Shown here one piece after another: positions 57,848 through 64,000 of a DNA stretch of 64,000 nucleotides. The stretch's first letter is position 1, and each line of letters opens with the position of its first letter. Made by a program: the position numbers and the translations under genes. Source of the DNA: Pseudomonas sp. IPO3778. Its GTDB lineage: Bacteria; Pseudomonadota; Gammaproteobacteria; Pseudomonadales; Pseudomonadaceae. The notes beneath the pieces are model-generated. The model was not told where the DNA came from. It searched no databases and worked only from the letters and a program-made list of their open reading frames with translations. Location of the stretch: contig NZ_JACARC010000032.1 in NCBI RefSeq assembly GCF_013386825.1, positions 52,608 through 116,607 of the forward strand, read 5' to 3'.

Positions 57848-58276
57848 TTAGAACGGTTTGACCACGACCAAAATTACGATAGCCAGCAATATCAGAACCG
57901 GCACCTCATTGAACCAGCGATAAAAGACATGGCTGCGGGTGTTTTCGCCACGGGCAAAACGTTTTACCTGTGCGCCGCACATGTGGTGGTAGCCGATCAA
58001 CAGTACTACCAGGGTCAACTTGGCGTGGATCCACCCGCCGGATTGAAAGATGGCAGGGTTGAGGTAGATCAACCAGCCGCCGAACACCAGGCTGGCAATC
58101 ATTGCTGGCCCCATGATCCCTCGGTACAGCTTGCGCTCCATCACGCTGAAGCGTTCCTTGCTGACCGTGTCCTCGCTTTGGGCGTGGTAGACGAACAGGC
58201 GCGGAAGGTAAAACAGCGCGGCAAACCAGCAGACGATGCTGACGATATGAAAGGCTTTGACCCATAGATAAAGCAT
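57848..58276 (-). CDS. hemJ: protoporphyrinogen IX oxidase HemJ
   Basis: Membrane protein of 142 residues with four helices, the oxygen-independent form of the penultimate haem synthesis enzyme. The family start is visible (MLYLWVKAFHIVSIVCWFAALFYLPRLFVYH) with a conserved His10; YRGIMGPAMIASLVFG and HHMCGAQVKRFARGENTRSHVFYRWFNEVP follow. Divergent from argC. Confidence 0.94.
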   Translation of the reverse strand: MLYLWVKAFHIVSIVCWFAALFYLPRLFVYHAQSEDTVSKERFSVMERKLYRGIMGPAMIASLVFGGWLIYLNPAIFQSGGWIHAKLTLVVLLIGYHHMCGAQVKRFARGENTRSHVFYRWFNEVPVLILLAIVILVVVKPF

Positions 58277-58412
58277 TTTTAGTTATTCCCAGGTTCACGG
58301 TAGCTGAAGATAGTAGTGGCTCAAGCGTCTGCACGTCACGTTGACGGTTGTCGCAGGACGATACGAACCCTATTATCGACGGCTTTCCAGTGGGTTCGTT
58401 GAGGGCAGGTTT

Positions 58413-59447
58413 ATGGTCAAGGTCGGTATCGTCGGCGGCACGGGTTACACCGGTGTCGAATTGCTGCGTCTGTTGGCTCAGCATCCGCAAGCTGAGGTGG
58501 TGGTGATCACTTCCCGATCCGAGGCCGGCCTGGCCGTGGCCGACATGTACCCCAACCTGCGAGGCCATTACGATGGCCTGGCGTTCAGCGTGCCGGACAT
58601 CAAGACTCTGGGGGCCTGCGATGTGGTGTTCTTCGCCACGCCCCATGGTGTTGCCCATGCGCTGGCGGGTGAGTTGCTGGCAGCCGGCACCAAAGTGATC
58701 GACCTGTCGGCAGACTTCCGCTTGCAGGACGCCGAAGAGTGGGCCAAGTGGTACGGCCAGCCCCACGGCGCGCCGGAGCTGTTGGAAGAAGCGGTGTACG
58801 GCCTGCCTGAGGTCAATCGTGAGCAAATCAAGCAAGCGCGCCTGATCGCTGTGCCGGGCTGCTATCCGACTGCTACCCAGTTGGGCTTCCTGCCATTGCT
58901 GGAAGCCGGTTTGGCAGATGCTTCGCGGCTGATTGCTGACTGCAAGTCCGGCGTCAGCGGTGCGGGTCGTGGTGCTGCAGTAGGCTCGCTTTACTCCGAG
59001 ACGTCGGAAAGCATGAAAGCCTACGCGGTCAAAGGCCATCGTCACTTGCCGGAAATTCGCCAGGGGCTGCGTCGCGCAGCCGGTAAAGATGTCGGCCTGA
59101 CGTTTGTGCCGCACCTTACGCCGATGATCCGCGGGATTCACTCCACGCTGTATGCAACCGTTGCGGATCGTTCGGTGGATCTGCAGGCGCTGTTTGAAAA
59201 GCGTTATGCCAATGAGCCGTTCGTCGATGTGATGCCGGCGGGCAGCCATCCGGAAACTCGTAGCGTGCGCGGTGCCAACGTATGCCGTATCGCAGTACAC
59301 CGTCCACAGGATGGTGACCTGGTGGTGGTGTTGTCGGTGATCGATAACCTGGTCAAGGGCGCTTCGGGCCAGGCCGTGCAGAACATGAACATCCTGTTTG
59401 GCCTGGATGAAAAGCTGGGTCTGTCCCACGCAGGCATGCTGCCGTAA
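58413..59447 (+). CDS. argC: N-acetyl-gamma-glutamyl-phosphate reductase ArgC
   Basis: Protein of 344 residues in arginine synthesis. NADPH site [19 protein letters not shown]; catalytic Cys in [31 protein letters not shown] and [15 protein letters not shown] conserved. The start is MVKVGIVGG at 58413 with GAGGGCAGG before it; the frame is open from 58341. Monocistronic, with a terminator at 59465. Confidence 0.98.
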   Translation: MVKVGIVGGTGYTGVELLRLLAQHPQAEVVVITSRSEAGLAVADMYPNLRGHYDGLAFSVPDIKTLGACDVVFFATPHGVAHALAGELLAAGTKVIDLSADFRLQDAEEWAKWYGQPHGAPELLEEAVYGLPEVNREQIKQARLIAVPGCYPTATQLGFLPLLEAGLADASRLIADCKSGVSGAGRGAAVGSLYSETSESMKAYAVKGHRHLPEIRQGLRRAAGKDVGLTFVPHLTPMIRGIHSTLYATVADRSVDLQALFEKRYANEPFVDVMPAGSHPETRSVRGANVCRIAVHRPQDGDLVVVLSVIDNLVKGASGQAVQNMNILFGLDEKLGLSHAGMLP

Positions 59448-59464
59448 GTTTTCTGCTGTTGCGC

Positions 59465-59487
59465 AAAGGCCCGTTGACCGGGCCTTT
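59465..59487 (+). terminator. argC terminator
   Basis: AAAGGCCCG-ttga-CCGGGCCTTT forms a 9-bp stem followed by CGTGTTTTT. Confidence 0.88.
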
Positions 59488-59609
59488 CGTGTTTTTAATG
59501 GCCGCTGCGCTGATTGATATACCGTAACAATAGTTGACCGCTTTTCTAGGAGAAGCGGATAATGCCCGCCATCACGCATATGGCGGCGCTACGCCGGGAG
59601 ATTATCAGC

Positions 59610-59960
59610 ATGAGCGTTGAATCCTTCACCCCCACGGCTTTGCAATTCACCCACGGTGCTGCGCACAAGGTGAAGAGCCTGGTCGATGAAGAGGGTAATG
59701 ATCGCTTGAAGCTGCGCGTATTTGTTACGGGCGGCGGTTGTTCAGGATTTCAGTACGGTTTCACCTTCGATGAAGACGTGGCCGATGACGACACCATCGT
59801 TGAGCGCGAGGGCGTAAGCCTGGTTGTGGATCCGATGAGCTTCCAGTACCTGGCAGGAGCCGAGGTGGATTATCAGGAAGGTCTGGAAGGTTCGCGCTTC
59901 GTGATCAAGAACCCGAATGCCACCACCACCTGTGGTTGCGGTTCTTCGTTCTCGATCTGA
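59610..59960 (+). CDS. erpA: iron-sulfur insertion protein ErpA
   Basis: A-type Fe-S carrier of 116 residues. Three cluster-binding Cys: [12 protein letters not shown] and the C-terminal CGCGSSF. It delivers clusters to essential apoproteins. The start is ATG 59610 ([13 protein letters not shown]), preceded by GGGAG; an upstream ATG at 59562 is less likely by family length. Convergent with anmK. Confidence 0.97.
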
Positions 59961-59975
59961 TCGGCAGCGGATGAA

Positions 59976-60014
59976 AAAACGCCGCTTGGCCTTGATAGGG
60001 CCAAGCGGCGTTTT
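59976..60014. terminator. bidirectional terminator between erpA and anmK
   Basis: AAAACGCCGCTTGGCC and GGCCAAGCGGCGTTTT form a perfect 16-bp stem with a 7-base loop, with A and T runs on either side. It can end both convergent genes. Confidence 0.95.
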
Positions 60015-60026
60015 GCTGTGTGGGGG

Positions 60027-61121
<1,095 letters not shown>

Positions 61122-62534
61122 TTAGCGTTTCGCCGAGGCCAGGAGGGTAGTGCGCTCCTGGTCCATGCGGGCCATCAGTGGCTGGCTCTGCTGCACGAAG
61201 CGCGCGCGCTCGGCTTTGGCAATTGGATCGGCCATTGGCAGCTTCTGGCCCAGTGGGTCGACGTGCACGCCATTGACCTGGAACTCATAGTGCAGGTGCG
61301 GACCGGTGGACAGGCCGGTGGTGCCGATATAGCCGATCACCTGGCCTTGTTTGACATTACTGCCAGTCTGTACGCCCTTGGCAAAACCTTGCATGTGGCC
61401 ATACAGCGTGCGGTAGGTGGCGCCGTGCTGGATGATCACGGTGTTCCCGTAACCACCGCGGCGGCCGGCCAGCAATACTTTGCCATCACCGGCAGCCTTG
61501 ATTGGCGTGCCACGTGGGGCGGCGTAATCGACGCCTTTGTGAGCGCGAATTTTGTTCAGAATTGGATGCTTGCGACCCATCGAGAAACGCGAGCTAATAC
61601 GGGCGAAGTCAACCGGGGTGCGGATGAAGGCTTTGCGCATGCTGTTGCCATCGGCGGTGTAGTAGCTGCTGTTGCCTTGTTTGTTGGTGTAGCGCACGGC
61701 GGTGTAGGTCTTGCCACGGTTGGTGAATCGCGCAGAAAGGATATTGCCGGTGCCGACGACCTTGCCGTTGGCGACCTTTTGCTCGTAGATCACGTCGAAT
61801 TCGTCACCTTGGCGAATGTCCTGAGCGAAGTCGATGTCGTAGCCAAATACGCTGGCCATGTCCATCGTCATGCTATGGGACAGCCCGGCGCGTGCGGCGG
61901 ATTGTGACAGCGAGCTGTTGATCACGCCGTGTGCATAGGCAGAGCGCATGACCGGCTTGGTGGTGACGCGATTGAAGGCAAAGCCTTTGGCGCCTTTGGT
62001 CAGCGTGATGCTTTCCAGGTCGCTGACGTTGCTGTGCAGGTTGTTCAGCTGCCCGTCGGGGGTGAATTCGAACTCAAGCTTCTGGCCATGCTTGAGTTGC
62101 GTGAACTGCTTGGCCTGCTTGTCGCTTGCCATCACATCGTTAACTGTCGCCGCGGGGAGGCCGACCTTTTCGAACAGGGTCGAAAGGGTGTCGCCCTTGG
62201 CAACAATGACTTCCCGGTGGAGCGGGTTCTTGGGGGCTTCTACCGCAGGCTGAGCCTGTGCGGTCTCTTTGGTGTCTTCGGCACTGTTTTCGATCTGCGC
62301 AAACGGCGATTCTGCTGCGCCATTTGTGGCTTGTAGTGCGTCGGAAGCGTCTTGATCTTGTGTCAGTTGCTCAACCGGACTTTCAAGGTCAAGGCTTAGG
62401 GTCGTTCGTTTGGCTTCTACGTCGCTGGAAGGAAATACCAGGAGTGCCAGGCTCAGAAGGGCGGCGATACCACTTGCGGCGAGCAGGTGGGTCTTCGGGT
62501 AAAGCGGCGGCGCTTTAGACGGTTCTGTGGTCAT
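61122..62534 (-). CDS. M23 family metallopeptidase with LysM-type domain (MepM-like)
   Basis: Protein of 470 residues. A short N-terminal hydrophobic anchor (about 18-36, LLAASGIAALLSLALLVF), then a LysM/OapA-like region (VAKGDTLSTLFEKVGL, about 115-160), and a C-terminal M23 zinc endopeptidase with HKGVDYAAPRGT and HLHYEFQVNG. It probably cuts peptide cross-links during wall growth. Start MTTEPSKAPPLYP at 62534; the ribosome site is weak. In operon with anmK, so wall hydrolysis and recycling are linked. Confidence 0.93.
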   Translation of the reverse strand: MTTEPSKAPPLYPKTHLLAASGIAALLSLALLVFPSSDVEAKRTTLSLDLESPVEQLTQDQDASDALQATNGAAESPFAQIENSAEDTKETAQAQPAVEAPKNPLHREVIVAKGDTLSTLFEKVGLPAATVNDVMASDKQAKQFTQLKHGQKLEFEFTPDGQLNNLHSNVSDLESITLTKGAKGFAFNRVTTKPVMRSAYAHGVINSSLSQSAARAGLSHSMTMDMASVFGYDIDFAQDIRQGDEFDVIYEQKVANGKVVGTGNILSARFTNRGKTYTAVRYTNKQGNSSYYTADGNSMRKAFIRTPVDFARISSRFSMGRKHPILNKIRAHKGVDYAAPRGTPIKAAGDGKVLLAGRRGGYGNTVIIQHGATYRTLYGHMQGFAKGVQTGSNVKQGQVIGYIGTTGLSTGPHLHYEFQVNGVHVDPLGQKLPMADPIAKAERARFVQQSQPLMARMDQERTTLLASAKR

Positions 62535-62551
62535 AAGTAATTTTGACTTTG

Positions 62552-62576
62552 AAAAGATGAATTGGAAAAGATGAAT
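62552..62576. repeat. tandem 14-base repeat upstream of the M23 gene
   Basis: AAAAGATGAAT occurs at 62552-62562 and again at 62566-62576, with TTGG and GACA between and after. It lies in an AT-rich, GC-poor block (62535-62620) between divergent M23 peptidase and tyrS genes and may be a regulator site. The rest of the 210-base spacer holds no gene. Confidence 0.5.
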
Positions 62577-62745
62577 GACATGATGAACATGAAATAACTG
62601 TATAAAATATAACCAAATCATCTGTGGTGCAAGCTTGCGAATGCCAGGCTTGCTGAACGGTGTCCGTGCGCAGGGCAAAACTTGTAATTAGTCCCTGATC
62701 TTGTATGGTTGGTTCCCTTTTGAATCTGAGCCTTGCGGGTCTGTT

Positions 62746-63945
62746 ATGAAGTCGGTTGAAGAGCAGCTAGCGCTGATCAAACGTGGTGCGGAAGAACTGT
62801 TGGTCGAAGCTGAGCTGATCGAAAAGCTCAAGCGTGGCCAACCCCTGCGTATTAAGGCCGGCTTTGATCCGACGGCGCCGGATCTGCACCTTGGGCACAC
62901 GGTGCTTATTAATAAGCTGCGTCAGTTCCAGGAGCTGGGGCATCAGGTGATCTTCCTTATAGGTGACTTCACCGGGATGATCGGTGATCCGAGCGGCAAG
63001 AGCGCTACGCGTCCGCCGCTGACCCGTGAGCAGGTTCTCGATAATGCCGAGACCTACAAGACCCAAGTCTTCAAGATTCTTGATCCGGCCAAGACCGAGG
63101 TGGCATTCAACTCCACCTGGATGGATCAAATGGGCCCGGCGGACTTTATTCGTCTGACGTCCCAATACACCGTTGCCCGCATGCTCGAGCGCGATGACTT
63201 CGACAAGCGCTACTCCACCAATCAGCCTATCGCTATCCATGAGTTCCTGTATCCGCTGGTTCAGGGGTATGACTCGGTGGCGTTGCGTGCCGATGTCGAG
63301 TTGGGCGGTACCGATCAGAAGTTCAACCTGCTGATGGGACGTGAGCTGCAGCGTGCATATGGGCAAGAGGCTCAGTGCATTCTGACTATGCCGTTGCTGG
63401 AAGGCTTGGATGGCGTCAAGAAGATGTCCAAGTCCTTGGGTAACTATGTAGGTATCCAGGAAGCACCGGGCGTGATGTACGGCAAGCTGGTATCGATTCC
63501 GGATGCGCTGATGTGGCGTTACTTTGAGCTGCTGAGCTTCCGTTCGATGGATGAGATCAATGCGTTGCGTGCCGATGTAGAGGCGGGTGCGAATCCGCGG
63601 GATGTGAAGATCAAGCTGGCGGAAGAGATCGTTGCGCGCTTCCATGGTGAAGAGGCTGCGGCCAGCGCTCACCGTGCCGCGGGTAACCGTATGAAAGATG
63701 GCGAGTTGCCGGATGATCTGCCTGAGATTGAATTGACTGCTGCCGAAGCAATGCCGATCGCTGCTGTCCTTAATAAGGCTGGCTTGGTGAAGAATTCCGC
63801 AGTGGCACGCGACCTCTTGGGTTCGGGTGGTGTGCGTATAGATGGTGAGGTTGTCGATCGCACCTTTATATACGAGCTGGGCTCGACTCACGTTTGCCAG
63901 GCCGGCAAGAAGGCATTTGCGCGTATTACGCTTAAATCCGAATAA
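62746..63945 (+). CDS. tyrS: tyrosyl-tRNA synthetase
   Basis: Class I synthetase of 399 residues of the bacterial TyrS group. HIGH-type motif DLHLGHT and KMSKS ([12 protein letters not shown]); C-terminal S4 RNA-binding domain (about 335-399, [19 protein letters not shown]). The start is ATG 62746 ([12 protein letters not shown]); the frame is open to 62701 but the family begins here. In Pseudomonas an rRNA operon usually follows. Confidence 0.98.
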   Translation: MKSVEEQLALIKRGAEELLVEAELIEKLKRGQPLRIKAGFDPTAPDLHLGHTVLINKLRQFQELGHQVIFLIGDFTGMIGDPSGKSATRPPLTREQVLDNAETYKTQVFKILDPAKTEVAFNSTWMDQMGPADFIRLTSQYTVARMLERDDFDKRYSTNQPIAIHEFLYPLVQGYDSVALRADVELGGTDQKFNLLMGRELQRAYGQEAQCILTMPLLEGLDGVKKMSKSLGNYVGIQEAPGVMYGKLVSIPDALMWRYFELLSFRSMDEINALRADVEAGANPRDVKIKLAEEIVARFHGEEAAASAHRAAGNRMKDGELPDDLPEIELTAAEAMPIAAVLNKAGLVKNSAVARDLLGSGGVRIDGEVVDRTFIYELGSTHVCQAGKKAFARITLKSE

Positions 63946-63960
63946 ACCTGAAATTAACTG

Positions 63961-63988
63961 TTGACGGCGATTTATATCTGTCTATAAT
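63961..63988 (+). promoter_or_regulatory. strong stringent-type promoter, probably of an rRNA operon
   Basis: TTGACG and a perfect TATAAT are separated by 16 bases, followed by a GC-rich discriminator (TCGCCCC), a pattern typical of ribosomal RNA promoters under ppGpp control. It begins 16 bases after the tyrS stop. In P. aeruginosa tyrS is followed by a 16S rRNA gene, so an rrn operon just right of the window is expected. Confidence 0.75.
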
Positions 63989-64000
63989 TCGCCCCACTTC

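Noticed and set aside
57906..59579. 557-residue open frame spanning hemJ, the spacer and argC on the minus strand
   Set aside because: Runs through two certain genes on opposite strands with no recognisable domain.

Overview
The window is a chromosomal segment of a fluorescent Pseudomonas, most likely of the P. fluorescens complex. Gene order follows the P. aeruginosa PAO1 block from about PA0576-PA0580 (rpsU-dnaG-rpoD, tsaD) and PA0595-PA0609 (lptD to trpE) through trpGDC, vfr and on to tyrS. Codon use is GC-rich, and six REPIN-type palindromes of the kind seen in P. fluorescens genomes are present. Species assignment is inferred from synteny and protein character only.

Layout: 1-5240 is an accessory stretch: Lrp-type regulator, orphan sugar-binding protein, LysR regulator divergent from a VOC protein and an amidase, an orphan HicB-like antitoxin, a small unknown protein. 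A tRNA-Ile(CAU) follows, then a 1247-residue membrane sensor with SBP, PAS, GGDEF and EAL domains. 9.3-13.9 kb is the macromolecular synthesis operon rpsU-dnaG-rpoD (minus strand), with tsaD divergent, then plsY, folB-folK and cca. 17.9-22.8 kb is the prkA-yeaH-spoVR stress/stationary-phase operon. 23.0-30.7 kb is the tightly overlapped lptD-surA-pdxA-rsmA-apaG-apaH-glpE operon.

30.8-33.3 kb carries amgK-murU (cell-wall recycling) and a DnaJ-domain protein. 33.4-42.2 kb holds a DUF3530 protein and the agtSR two-component genes followed by an agtABCD-like ABC transporter (4-aminobutyrate/5-aminovalerate in P. aeruginosa). 42.3-51.6 kb has an Fe-dependent alcohol dehydrogenase, rpe-gph-trpE, an EstA-type autotransporter esterase inserted between trpE and trpG, and trpGDC. 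Both trp transcription units are preceded by near-identical 14-codon Trp-Trp leader peptides. The trpE leader is the in-frame C-terminal tail of gph.

51.6-64 kb runs through a lipoate-ligase-like gene, vfr, an OsmC protein, coq7, a HIT protein, an SDR, a DUF805 membrane protein, a nitronate monooxygenase, hemJ, argC, erpA, anmK, an M23 peptidase and tyrS. The last 40 bases look like a strong stringent-type promoter, probably that of an rRNA operon lying just outside. Cell-wall turnover is a recurring theme (amgK, murU, anmK, M23 peptidase, and AgtSR, whose P. aeruginosa counterpart is linked to peptidoglycan/GlcNAc sensing). No prophage, insertion sequence, CRISPR array or biosynthetic cluster was seen. 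The least ordinary signals are the paired trp leaders (one nested in gph), the heptad repeat plus hairpin inside the prkA operon, and the candidate AgtR operator.
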